Source of the DNA: Janthinobacterium sp. FW305-129
Lineage (GTDB): Bacteria; Pseudomonadota; Gammaproteobacteria; Burkholderiales; Burkholderiaceae_D
Reading direction: 5' to 3'
Length of the DNA: 64,000 nt
Assembly: GCF_020858115.1 (NCBI RefSeq)
Contig: NZ_JACYMM010000011.1
Coordinates: forward strand, 186,001 to 250,000
The position numbers and the translations under genes are program-made. The notes beneath the pieces are model-generated. The model made no database searches. It saw nothing but the letters and a program-made list of their open reading frames with translations, and had not been told where the DNA came from. Shown here in pieces: positions 26,010 to 37,822 of this stretch (positions are counted from its first letter, which is position 1; every line of letters begins with the position of its first letter).

Positions 26010-26105
26010 GCCGCTGCTGATAGACTAAGCAACAACAGTAGTCGTAACACCATGCCAGCCTGGCGCCTCCGGCGCGGGCCTGCGCACCTCACGTCAAGGA
26101 ACCAT

Positions 26106-27062
26106 ATGAAAGTGATCTTCGCAGGCACGCCTGAATTCGCCGCCACGGCCCTGAAAGACTTGCACGAAGCGGGATTCGAGATTCCGCTGGTGCTGACCCA
26201 GCCAGACCGCCCAGCCGGACGCGGCATGCAGATGCACGCCTCGGCCGTCAAGCAATATGCATTGCAGCACGGCATCGAGGTACTGCAGCCCTTGTCGCTG
26301 CGCATGGACAGCAAGGACCCGCAGCGCGCCGCCGAGGCCAAGGCGGCCCACGAACGCCTGCTGGCCACGGATTACGACGTGATGGTGGTGGCGGCGTACG
26401 GCTTGATCTTGCCGCGCAGCACGCTCGACATCAAACCCTGCATTAATATCCACGGCTCATTGCTGCCGCGCTGGCGCGGTGCGGCACCGATTCACCGCGC
26501 CATCGAGGCGGGTGACGATGAAACGGGCGTGACCATCATGCAGATGGAAGAAGGCCTCGATACGGGCCCCATGCTGGCCATCGAGCGCACGCCCATCGAG
26601 GCGGGCGACTCCACCGCCACCCTGCACGACAAGCTGGCCAGACTGGGCGGCAAGATGATCGTCGAGACCCTGCGCAAGATGCAGCAGCAGCCGCTGGAAG
26701 CCGTGCCGCAGCCGGAAGCGGGCGTGACCTACGCGGCAAAAATCACCAAGGACGAGGCGGCGCTCGATTTCAGCTTGCCGGCGCTGGAACTGGGCCTGAA
26801 AATCCGCGCCTTCAATCCGTTTCCCGGCGCCTGCGGCCAGGTCGATGGCGTGACCATCAAGATCTGGGCCGCCGACGTGCTCGAAGCGGACAGCAAGGAA
26901 GCGCCAGGCCAGGTGCTGGCGGCCGACGCCCAGCACGGCATCGTCGTCGCTTGCGGCAATGGCTCGCTGCGCCTGACGGAACTGCAAAAACCGGGCGGCA
27001 AGCGCCTGCCCGCAGCCGAGTTCATCAAGGGCTTCCCGCTCGAAGGCAAGCGTTTCGTTTAA
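26106..27062 (+). CDS. fmt: Methionyl-tRNA formyltransferase
   Basis: 318 residues. It formylates initiator Met-t[34 protein letters not shown], and the catalytic block [25 protein letters not shown] are visible, plus the C-terminal OB-like domain from about residue 205 ([23 protein letters not shown]). ATG 26106 has AAGGA 5 nt upstream; the frame upstream to 26052 is not coding. Confidence 0.97.
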   Translation: MKVIFAGTPEFAATALKDLHEAGFEIPLVLTQPDRPAGRGMQMHASAVKQYALQHGIEVLQPLSLRMDSKDPQRAAEAKAAHERLLATDYDVMVVAAYGLILPRSTLDIKPCINIHGSLLPRWRGAAPIHRAIEAGDDETGVTIMQMEEGLDTGPMLAIERTPIEAGDSTATLHDKLARLGGKMIVETLRKMQQQPLEAVPQPEAGVTYAAKITKDEAALDFSLPALELGLKIRAFNPFPGACGQVDGVTIKIWAADVLEADSKEAPGQVLAADAQHGIVVACGNGSLRLTELQKPGGKRLPAAEFIKGFPLEGKRFV

Positions 27063-27076
27063 GAACCTGGCGCCAT

Positions 27077-27108
27077 AAAAAAAGGGCTTGCCGCGGCAAG
27101 CCCTTTTT
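27077..27108. terminator. Bidirectional terminator between fmt and the metzincin-like gene
   Basis: AAAGGGCTTGCC pairs with GGCAAGCCCTTT around a GC loop, with an A run to the left and TTTTT to the right. Confidence 0.88.
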
Positions 27109-27125
27109 ACATCCAGCCCGCTGGC

Positions 27126-29603
27126 TTAGCGGCGCTGCACCTTCATCAGGCGTGCGCCGACGGACGACGACAGGCTGACCTCGAAACGGCCGCCGGCCGG
27201 CAAGGCGCTGACGTCGACGCTGGCTTTGCCACCCGTCAAGTCACTGGCGACCACCGTCTTGCGGCCATCGGCGGCCACGTGCAGCACGGCGGCGTATGGT
27301 TCCGCATCGGCATTCCAGACCAGCGCCAGCTTGCCGCCGCTTTGTGTCGCATCGAACGTGGCATCGTTGGCGGCGGCCCTGCTGCGGCGCGCCGGGCGCT
27401 CCAGCTTGGCTAAAGCCTTACCATTTTGCAATACTTGCACGTCGCTGATGTCGCCCGGATTGGCAAAGCTGACGCGGAAATGGCTCATGGCATTGCCGCC
27501 ATGATCAGCCACGGAGACGCCATCAAAAGGCAAGTCGATAGTCTGTCCCGACGCCGTCAGCACGCGCAGGGTATATGCCTGGCCGCTGCCGCTGGCCGCC
27601 GCACCGACGCGCGCGGACGAGGCAACGGCCGGGCGCAAGGCCACGCCGGCCGGCGTGATGCGGCCGGAAATGGTCAGGTAGCCATTCTCGGCCACGGACA
27701 TGCTGGCGGCCAGCACATTGCTGCCCGTGATCTGCGTGCTGCGTTTGTCCAGGAATTGCTGCACCCGCGCATAGCTGTAGTCGGAGAACCAGGCGCCGCT
27801 GCAATAGCTCATCACATCCTTCATCGGCGTGCCGCCATACACTGCCTTGCTCAGCTGACCAATGCTGCCCGCATAGTCGCTGTTATACAGAGGCTGCGGG
27901 CCCAGATTGCCATCCGCATACGGGTAGTCGACGGCGGCGCCGGCCGGGCCGCCGCAGGCAACGTGCTGCAGCGAGTGGTTGTGGCCCAGCTCATGCACGA
28001 GCGTGGTCAGCCATTCAGGCCATTGGTTACCGAAGGGATCGACCGATGCGATGCTGTTGAACCGCGCATCCAGGCCGATGGCCGACGTGAAGTCGTTGCC
28101 GCTGCTGCGCTGGTTGATATAGGCCAGGCCGGCGGCGCGGGTGGCGGACATTCTCGGCACGAGACCATAATAATAGGCGCCGCTGTCTTCCAGCGCGCGC
28201 TTGCTTTCCAGTTTGCCCAGGGCATCGCTCCACCAGCTGTCGGCCGTGCTGCTGCCCGGCATGCTCAGGGCCGCGCGCGTCGTGATGCTGATGTTTTCCG
28301 TCGCATACGGATACACGCGCAGCAACGCGGCGCGGATCACCTCGGCGTCAGGCAGTTGCGCCACGCCATCATCGGTGCTCAGGGGCACGAGTACCAAACG
28401 GATTCTGGCCAGGCTGGCCACCACGGGCGCCGCTTCCTGGCTCACTTGCACGCCGTCATTGCCGATGGCCGTCACGCGCACGCGCACGCCGGGCAAGATC
28501 CAGCCAGCAGGCAGGACGGCACTGAAATTGCCGTTGAAACTGTAATCGCTTTTCGCCGTCGGCAAGAGCGCCGGCCCCGTCATCGCGATGCTGCCCAGGT
28601 TGCTGCCATTGGCGGCGGTCGCATTCAAGGTCACTGCCGGGCTGGCCAGGCCTGCTTGCGCGGCCAGCACGGACACGCGCACGGCGGCCGGCTTGCTGCG
28701 CGTCAAGCGCAAGGCCATATTGCTGGCGTTCAGGTTCATGACCTGCGCAAATTCAATGTTGCCCAGGGTAAAGGTCGACACCGTGCCCGCATTCACGGCG
28801 ATGCGCGCAGCGGCCGACAGCATCACGTTACCCGTTGCCGAGGCTGGCGCAGACAGCAGCAGCTGGCTGGCACTGGCGCTGACGATGACGGCCGGCGTAT
28901 TGCCTACCGTCGCCGAGCTGACCTGGTCGAGATTGCTGCCCTGCACCGTCACCGACAAGGTCGCGCCATTGACGGCCGACGTGATCGACGTCACCGCCAC
29001 GCTGGCCAGGACCGTGTACGGGTCGCTGCTGGCCACATCGTTGTACGGACCGCGCACCGTCAGCGCGCCTGTCGCTGCGCCCGCAGGCACCACCACGGTC
29101 ACGCTGCTGGCCGTCTGGCTTTGCGGCGCCGCCGCCGCGCCATTGCCGAACTGTACCGCCGTCACGGCGCCCATGCCGCCGCCCGCGATCGTCACGCTGG
29201 AACCGACGCCGCCTGTCAATGGCGCGACACTGCCCACGCTCAAGGGCAGGTACACATTGACGTTATAGCTGGTGGCCGCCGTGCCGCTGGCGCTGACCAG
29301 ACTCAAGGCGCCCGTCACGGGCACGCCCGGCATGGCCAGGGTCACGCTGGTGTCGCTGGCGGCGCTGGTGGCAAGCGTCACGCCGCCCAGCTGGAAGGCC
29401 GTCACGCGGCTCAGATTCGTGCCCGTGACCACCAGACTGCCGCCGACGGCAACATTCGCCGCCGAAACGCTCGTCACGGCAGGAATCAGGGCGGGAGTGC
29501 CCGAGGTGGTCGCCACCACCGTGTCGCCACCACCACCGCCACCGCCGCCGCAGGCGGACAGGCCCAGCATGACAAACAATGCAACTAGCAAATGGTTTCT
29601 CAT
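27126..29603 (-). CDS. Large lipoprotein with IPT/TIG-like repeats and a metzincin-like zinc protease domain
   Basis: 825 residues. The lipoprotein signal ends in LGLSAC followed by a polyglycine run. Residues about 30-260 contain IPT/TIG-type repeats (for example AVTSVSAANVAVGGSLVVTGTNLS and VTSITSAVNGATLSVTVQGSNL). The protease region has HELGHNHSLQH (H537, E538, H541, H547), matching HExxHxxGxxH except Ser for Gly, and a Met-turn DVMSYC at M598, 50 residues on. M66-like or gametolysin-like peptidases are the nearest picture I have. A C-terminal beta domain follows. The protein is probably surface-attached and degrades extracellular protein. The start is ATG 29603. Confidence 0.82.
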   Translation of the reverse strand: MRNHLLVALFVMLGLSACGGGGGGGGDTVVATTSGTPALIPAVTSVSAANVAVGGSLVVTGTNLSRVTAFQLGGVTLATSAASDTSVTLAMPGVPVTGALSLVSASGTAATSYNVNVYLPLSVGSVAPLTGGVGSSVTIAGGGMGAVTAVQFGNGAAAAPQSQTASSVTVVVPAGAATGALTVRGPYNDVASSDPYTVLASVAVTSITSAVNGATLSVTVQGSNLDQVSSATVGNTPAVIVSASASQLLLSAPASATGNVMLSAAARIAVNAGTVSTFTLGNIEFAQVMNLNASNMALRLTRSKPAAVRVSVLAAQAGLASPAVTLNATAANGSNLGSIAMTGPALLPTAKSDYSFNGNFSAVLPAGWILPGVRVRVTAIGNDGVQVSQEAAPVVASLARIRLVLVPLSTDDGVAQLPDAEVIRAALLRVYPYATENISITTRAALSMPGSSTADSWWSDALGKLESKRALEDSGAYYYGLVPRMSATRAAGLAYINQRSSGNDFTSAIGLDARFNSIASVDPFGNQWPEWLTTLVHELGHNHSLQHVACGGPAGAAVDYPYADGNLGPQPLYNSDYAGSIGQLSKAVYGGTPMKDVMSYCSGAWFSDYSYARVQQFLDKRSTQITGSNVLAASMSVAENGYLTISGRITPAGVALRPAVASSARVGAAASGSGQAYTLRVLTASGQTIDLPFDGVSVADHGGNAMSHFRVSFANPGDISDVQVLQNGKALAKLERPARRSRAAANDATFDATQSGGKLALVWNADAEPYAAVLHVAADGRKTVVASDLTGGKASVDVSALPAGGRFEVSLSSSVGARLMKVQRR

Positions 29604-30244
29604 GGCTGGCAACCATGTTGGTGCAGCGCGGTGCCGGGGAGGACACGGAATAAATGTGACATATTGGTGACTTTTGGTGAGAATTTAATTTCGAAGAACC
29701 AATATTATGGGTTAATTCGATTCCTAAAGACAACTATTAATGCTTTTGATTCAATTGGTTTTGATAATAATTAAAATATCTGCTTGGCAAACTTTATTCT
29801 GCGCATTATTCCCTTCACTCTGTATTGGCTGAAATCAAAATTACTTTCCTTTGCAGCTATTGCCATTCGATTCATTAAAAAGATGCCGACATGGCGTAAA
29901 TAATGTGGAAATTTTTCCACAGCCTAGACGCCATATCTTCCCGGCAACTTTGCTGGAGAAATTAACGTTTTGAGTAAGATTTTCAGGAATGTCATTTTCA
30001 GAAGCAGGCGTGGCGCAAGCCGATGTGTTGCAAGAAGGCCTGCCGTGGGGCGAACGGCCGCTTTTGCTTAAAACCAAAGCAGCCTGATGCCGTATAATTT
30101 TAGACCCGGTGAAATCAGGCGATTGCCACCTTCTGCCTGCCCTACCCGGCCGGCAACTCTCCGTCAGCTGATCCTGCTGGCCCGCAACCGCCTCGTAAAG
30201 TCTTGTCGCCGCGCCGCCGCCCGTTTGCCTATTGAAAGCATGAA
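29604..30244. other. AT-rich intergenic region before metH (641 nt) with a nested hairpin
   Basis: No gene is supported. About 29660-29920 is clearly richer in A and T than the surrounding DNA. A nested inverted repeat lies at 29879-29941: TGTGGAAA/TTTCCACA inside ATGGCGT/ACGCCAT, with AAGAT/ATCTT outside across a bulge. GCCTGAT/ATCAGGC pair around the metH -10 region (about 30082-30120). I looked for a B12 box and a SAH-type riboswitch core and saw neither. Confidence 0.55.
30093..30098 (+). promoter_or_regulatory. Candidate -10 box upstream of metH
   Basis: A perfect TATAAT lies 146 nt before the metH start. The -35 is unclear; TTGCTT at 30064-30069 is 23 nt away, too far for a standard promoter. 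The box sits inside the loop of the GCCTGAT/ATCAGGC inverted repeat, a layout that could allow repression, for example by a met regulator. Confidence 0.35.
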
Positions 30245-34039
<3,795 letters not shown>

Positions 34040-34048
34040 TAAGCACAA

Positions 34049-34072
34049 GGCGCGCGGAACTTATCGCGCGCC
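34049..34072 (+). other. Hairpin behind metH
   Basis: GGCGCGCG (34049-34056) pairs with CGCGCGCC (34065-34072), 9 nt after the metH stop, without a T tail. It may be a weak terminator or 3'-end stabiliser. Confidence 0.4.
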
Positions 34073-34151
34073 GCAGCGCACTAACGCAGTATGCCGGTCG
34101 GCATGCTGCATGCCCGCTCCGGCCCGTTCCCTAACTGGCTAAGGAGGTAAT

Positions 34152-34523
34152 ATGGCAACCAATTTCAAACTGAAACGCTGGCAAGATCAAGTGATCCTGC
34201 TGCTGGGCCTGTGGCTGGTCGTCTCGCCCTGGGCGTTTTCCTATCCCGAAGGCTCGCCGCAGATGATCAACGCCCTGGTCTCGGGCCTGGTAATCACCGT
34301 GCTGGCTGCCTTCGACCTGTACAAGACCTATTTTTGGGCCGTCGTCGTCAACCTGCTGGTAGGTGTCTGGGTCGCCGCCTCGCCATGGATCCTGCGGCTG
34401 GCCGATCAGCGCGTCGTCATGTGGAACGAGCTGATCGTCGGCATCGCCGTCGTCGTGCTGGCCCTGTGGGAACTGCGCACCGACCCCGAGCTGCACAAGC
34501 ACTGGCCCGGCGCCGCCGCGTAG
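34152..34523 (+). CDS. SPW repeat membrane protein
   Basis: 123 residues with four predicted membrane segments in two repeats. Each repeat carries the SPW signature: LWLVVSPWAFSYPEG near residue 21 and VGVWVAASPWILRLAD near 70. The N-terminus FKLKRWQDQVILLLG is typical of PF03779. Function is unknown. An almost perfect Shine-Dalgarno sequence (TAAGGAGGT at 34140-34148) precedes the ATG by only 3 nt, unusually close and strong for this window. Confidence 0.88.
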   Translation: MATNFKLKRWQDQVILLLGLWLVVSPWAFSYPEGSPQMINALVSGLVITVLAAFDLYKTYFWAVVVNLLVGVWVAASPWILRLADQRVVMWNELIVGIAVVVLALWELRTDPELHKHWPGAAA

Positions 34524-34529
34524 AGGCGC

Positions 34530-34568
34530 AAAAAAGCCCTGCCACGGCTAAGCCGTGCAGGGCTTTTT
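34530..34568 (+). terminator. Rho-independent terminator after the SPW gene
   Basis: AAAAAGCCCTG...CAGGGCTTTTT forms the outer stem, with CCACGGC/GCCGTG inside. A residues on the left make it usable from the minus strand too. Confidence 0.88.
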
Positions 34569-34605
34569 AAAATACGAACAGCACCGCAGATACGCGACGT
34601 CTCAG

Positions 34606-34721
34606 CACCTGACAAAACCGTAGCGAGCGGAAGGAAGAGGTGGCCGAGAAGCGGAGCCGTACTCTAGTACGGTGAGCATCGCAAGCCGCCTATGCCGACG
34701 CGCAGCAGGTTTGGTCAGGTG
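34606..34721 (-). repeat. 116-nt hairpin repeat, copy B, behind the EAL-HDOD gene
   Basis: This is the reverse-complement counterpart of 4281-4396 and has the same length. The apex is CCGTACT-CT-AGTACGG (34657-34672), and the ends CACC (34606-34609) and GGTG (34718-34721) pair. It begins 4 nt after the stop codon of the minus-strand EAL-HDOD gene and reads in the same direction relative to it as copy A reads relative to its gene. The match to copy A continues past the hairpin to about 34597 (GACGTCTCAG area, rearranged). Confidence 0.85.
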
Positions 34722-34725
34722 CCAA

Positions 34726-36006
34726 CTACAGAGCGTAGCGGACTACGTTATCGCTCCATTCGTAGGCGGCCATTTCCAGCTCCACCAGGTCGTCCGGCGA
34801 CATGGCCAGGTCGCGCAGGGTCGGCACGATCTCGCCTTCCATGTCTTCGATGCGCTCGATGCATTCGGCCAGGCGCAGCAGGTCGCCGTAGAAGCCCTCG
34901 CGCGACAGCAGCGCTTCGGCCACTTCGTCGATCACTTCGATCTGGCTGAGGATTTCCGACATCGGCACGCCGAACAGGGTATCCATCAGGGACATGATGC
35001 CGACCGTAAAGGCGATATCGGCCGCATGGGCGTGGTTCGGGCGCAGCTTATGCGCGAGCAATTCGAGCAAGCGGCCGCGCGTGGTGGCCAGCATCAGCAG
35101 CGGCGTCATGCTATGGCCGCGCTTGCTTGGCTCCGCGTACAGCATGATTTGCAGCCAGCGCTGCAATTGGCGGCGGCCCAGCACGGTCACGGCCTGGCTC
35201 AGCGAATCGATGCGCTGGCGCGCGCCCACGGCCGGCGTATTGACCAAACGCAAAAGGTTCAGGGCCAGCGAGACGTCGCGCTTGATGGCGCGCTCGATAT
35301 CCATGTTGTCGGCGTCGGAGGTGACCAGGGTCATCAGCTCCATGACGGCCAGTTGCGATGGCGACAATTTCTTGCCCGTCATGATGGCGGGCTTGGCAAA
35401 GTAATACCCCTGGAAGTAATCGAAGCCCAGGTCCAGGCCCGACTTGAATTCTTCGCGCGTCTCGACCTTTTCCGCCACCAGTTTCTTGTTTTCCTGCTTG
35501 AAACGGGGCGCCAGCGCTGCCAGCACTTTCGGGTCGACCTTGCTCATGTCCATCTTGACATATTGCACCAACGGCAACAATTCCTGCACTTGCGCCGTAT
35601 CCGACACCACGTTTTCCAGCGCGAAAGTGAAGCCGTGGCCCACCAGTTCGCTGATGCGCGCGCGCACTTCCGGCGTGACGGGCATCGATTCGACGATTTC
35701 CAGCACGACTTTTTCACGCGGCAGGAAGACGAAGATGTCGCTCATGATCACGTCGGCATCGACGTTGACGAAACCGAGCGCGTCGCCGATGACCTTTTCC
35801 ATGCCCAGCTGGGAAGCGTGGGCGATCACGGAAGCCGTGGCGGACAGGTCGCTGGTAATGTTGGCGGGGCCGACCGGAGCGTTGCGGAATAGCAACTCAT
35901 AGCCGAACAGGGCTTGATTGCGGTCAAGGATAGGTTGTCGCCCCAGATAGAACTCGCGCACGCGCAAGGGTTTCGGGGTGATGTCGTTGCTGGAAATATC
36001 GATCAT
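34726..36006 (-). CDS. EAL-like plus HDOD domain signalling protein
   Basis: 426 residues. The N-terminal part (about 20-215) is an EAL domain with eroded motifs: YELLFRN in place of the EALLR start, KVVLEIVES for LEITE, VKMDMSKV lacking the paired aspartates, and LVAEKVETREEF for AEGVET; FDYFQGYYFAKP is kept. Residues about 225-415 are HDOD. This YuxH-type combination usually binds rather than cleaves cyclic di-GMP. I start at MIDISSND (ATG 36006) with GAAGAG upstream; the frame runs on to 36120. Regulated partners are unknown. Confidence 0.85.
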   Translation of the reverse strand: MIDISSNDITPKPLRVREFYLGRQPILDRNQALFGYELLFRNAPVGPANITSDLSATASVIAHASQLGMEKVIGDALGFVNVDADVIMSDIFVFLPREKVVLEIVESMPVTPEVRARISELVGHGFTFALENVVSDTAQVQELLPLVQYVKMDMSKVDPKVLAALAPRFKQENKKLVAEKVETREEFKSGLDLGFDYFQGYYFAKPAIMTGKKLSPSQLAVMELMTLVTSDADNMDIERAIKRDVSLALNLLRLVNTPAVGARQRIDSLSQAVTVLGRRQLQRWLQIMLYAEPSKRGHSMTPLLMLATTRGRLLELLAHKLRPNHAHAADIAFTVGIMSLMDTLFGVPMSEILSQIEVIDEVAEALLSREGFYGDLLRLAECIERIEDMEGEIVPTLRDLAMSPDDLVELEMAAYEWSDNVVRYAL

Positions 36007-36143
36007 TAACTCTTCATCAATCAGGTCGAGTGACACCGGCCGCGCCGCGCCCGCATCAAGGTTCACTATTGACAATACTTTAGCTGAATTTCGCCCGCGC
36101 TGTGGGTATTTTGGCAGCAATCCAGCGTATTGTCGTCAACAAA

Positions 36144-36923
36144 TTAGGCCACTGGCGTCTCTTGCACCATCCCGTCGACAAATAATTTCAATTCGCCGGG
36201 CGCAAACGCCGTCCATTGTTCATTCGTCGTCAGCGGCTGGGTAACGATCACGGCCACGCGGTCCTGGAGCGTCGTCACCTGGGAAAAGTCCACGCTCAGG
36301 TCTTCATCGGAGAGTTTAGCAGTTGGAAACGGATGTTGTCGCACCAGATAGTGCAAGCTGGTCGAGCAATGGGCAAACAGCGCCTCCCCGCTCGACAGCA
36401 TCATGTTGAAGGTGCCGTGGGCGGCGATGCCGGGCAACAACTCCGCCAGGGCCGCATGCAGCTGCGGCAAGGTCGGCGGGGCATCGCCAAAGCGCGCATG
36501 CAGCTCCTGCAGCAGATAGCAGAAAGCCAGTTCGCTGTCGGTGCAGCCGACGGGGCGGTAGCTGCCCGTCAGCACGGGGTTGAACTCCTTCAAATCGCCA
36601 TTATGGGCAAAGACCCAGTAGCGGCCCCACAGTTCGCGCACGAAGGGGTGGCAGTTTTCCAGCGCCACCTGGCCCTGCGTGGCCTTGCGGATGTGCGCGA
36701 TGACATTGCGCGACTTGATGGGATAACGCTTGATCAGTTCGGCCACGGGCGAGGCGATGGCCGCCTGGTGGTCGACGAAATGGCGCACGCCGGCGCCCTC
36801 GAAAAAGGCGATGCCCCAGCCGTCATGGTGGGTATCGGTATGGCCGCCGCGCATGGCGAAGCCGGTAAAACTAAAGACAATGTCCGTAGGGACATTGCAA
36901 TTCATTCCGAGAAGTTGGCACAT
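36144..36923 (-). CDS. Class II glutamine amidotransferase (YafJ-like)
   Basis: 259 residues. Cysteine 2 (MCQLLGMNCN) becomes the N-terminal nucleophile after Met removal. Further family blocks are GGHTDTHHDGWGIAFFEG, VIAHIRKATQG, NCHPFVRELWGRYWVFAHNGDL and CTDSELAFCYLL. The domain hydrolyses glutamine or gamma-glutamyl compounds; YafJ/EgtC-type proteins stand without a synthase domain. The ORF upstream of the ATG at 36923 is not coding since the nucleophile must follow the start. Confidence 0.92.
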   Translation of the reverse strand: MCQLLGMNCNVPTDIVFSFTGFAMRGGHTDTHHDGWGIAFFEGAGVRHFVDHQAAIASPVAELIKRYPIKSRNVIAHIRKATQGQVALENCHPFVRELWGRYWVFAHNGDLKEFNPVLTGSYRPVGCTDSELAFCYLLQELHARFGDAPPTLPQLHAALAELLPGIAAHGTFNMMLSSGEALFAHCSTSLHYLVRQHPFPTAKLSDEDLSVDFSQVTTLQDRVAVIVTQPLTTNEQWTAFAPGELKLFVDGMVQETPVA

Positions 36924-36948
36924 GGTCTGTTTGCAGCGAAGTAACCCG

Positions 36949-36987
36949 GCCACCATACCACGCCGCCAGGCGGATTGGTATGGTGGC
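36949..36987 (-). other. Long hairpin between DUF3567 and the amidotransferase gene
   Basis: GCCACCATACCA (36949-36960) pairs perfectly with TGGTATGGTGGC (36976-36987), and the loop contains CGCC/GGCG. Lacking a T tail, it may attenuate or separate the two minus-strand genes; it lies 26 nt before the amidotransferase start. Confidence 0.5.
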
Positions 36988-37009
36988 GATGGCCATCAGA
37001 CAGCCAGTA

Positions 37010-37267
37010 TCAGTGCAACAGGACTGGCTGGCTCATGAGGGAATCATAGCTGCCCAAAAATTCATCGATCTCTTCCATGCTGGGTTCGCTGGCGATCAGT
37101 TCCGTGACGTCGCGGCGGAAATGCTGGGCCAGGACTCCCGCAATGAAAGTCTCGCGTTTGCCGCCCTTGTCGACGATTTCATAGCCGCCGAAGCGCAGGG
37201 CTTCCAGGTCGACGTCGGCGCCGAATTCCACAACGCTGTATTGTTCGCTGTTATAGATCAGGTTCAT
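37010..37267 (-). CDS. DUF3567 family protein
   Basis: 85 residues. Recognised from MNLIYNSEQYSVVEFGAD, the central GGYEIVDKGGKRETFIAGVLAQ and the C-terminal PSMEEIDEFLGSYDSLM. These small proteins are restricted largely to Betaproteobacteria; no function is known. ATG 37267 has GAAGGA 7 nt upstream, better than the start at 37285. Confidence 0.85.
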   Translation of the reverse strand: MNLIYNSEQYSVVEFGADVDLEALRFGGYEIVDKGGKRETFIAGVLAQHFRRDVTELIASEPSMEEIDEFLGSYDSLMSQPVLLH

Positions 37268-37420
37268 TTTGCATCCTTCGCTCAAGCAGGAGAAGCTCCT
37301 GCGGTTTCAGGACAGAGGTGGGGTTCCCACGCCGCCATTTCAAGCGGCCAGGCCACCCTGCGGGCTACAGAGTTGTAACGAGATGCAAACTGCGACTGCG
37401 GTAAGTCGATCGAAAAATCG

Positions 37421-37822
37421 TCAGGAAACGACGACGTCTGCTTGCAGCGCCAGCAAGGCATCGTAGGGACTGGCGGTGAGCCAGGTGCGCAATTGTTCGA
37501 TGTGCGAGGCGTCGGCCAGGCTGATGAACAAGCGCGCGGGCGGATTGCGCAGCAGACGGTTCAATGTTACACGCAATACGAGATTGCCGCTGCAGCACAG
37601 GCAGCCGGGCGCGATGCGCAACAGTTGCAATGGAAACGATGGAGAAGGGGAAGCTTGCTCGGCCAGGTCGGCCAGGATGGCGTTGCCGTCAGCCAATCCT
37701 TCCAGGATCACGGCGGCCGGCTCGTCCGGCGCCAAAGCGTGCGCAATGGCCGCCTCGCGCTCGGCGGCGCGTCCACCGCTGACCAGGGTCAGCGGCGTCG
37801 GACGCCGCACGGCTGCCGTCAC
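37421..37822 (-). CDS. Small CobW/GTPase-like protein with CLCC motif and eroded P-loop
   Basis: 133 residues from a GTG at 37822, which overlaps the TGA of the ntrX-like gene (GTGA). GCLCC at C74-C77 is the CxCC metal site of CobW/ZNG-type GTPases, and PARLFISLADASHIEQL resembles the strand and helix that follow it. At the N-terminus LTLVSGGRAAEREAAI occupies the place of the P-loop but lacks GKT. Only about a third of a full CobW is present. It could be a shortened relative that binds metal but not GTP. I am not certain of the family. Confidence 0.6.
   Translation of the reverse strand: MTAAVRRPTPLTLVSGGRAAEREAAIAHALAPDEPAAVILEGLADGNAILADLAEQASPSPSFPLQLLRIAPGCLCCSGNLVLRVTLNRLLRNPPARLFISLADASHIEQLRTWLTASPYDALLALQADVVVS

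Noticed and set aside
29517-29560. Short GCC/ACC repeat tract as a slippage locus
   Set aside because: It encodes the polyglycine after the lipobox with mixed GGT and GGC codons, so it is not a pure repeat likely to slip, and such runs are common in lipoproteins of this group.
27426-29588. 720-codon open frame opposite the metzincin-like gene
   Set aside because: It is rich in R, A, G, H and Q with no recognisable domain; the minus-strand frame has a signal peptide, zinc motif and domains.
30075-30244. Cobalamin or SAH riboswitch before metH
   Set aside because: I looked for a B12 box (GCCACTG type) and the SAH core and saw neither. A covariance search would be decisive.
37286-37420. Possible small gene or riboswitch before DUF3567
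   Set aside because: Only short stems (GCAGGAG/CTCCTGC at 37286-37302) are seen, with no open frame of coding quality and no recognised aptamer.
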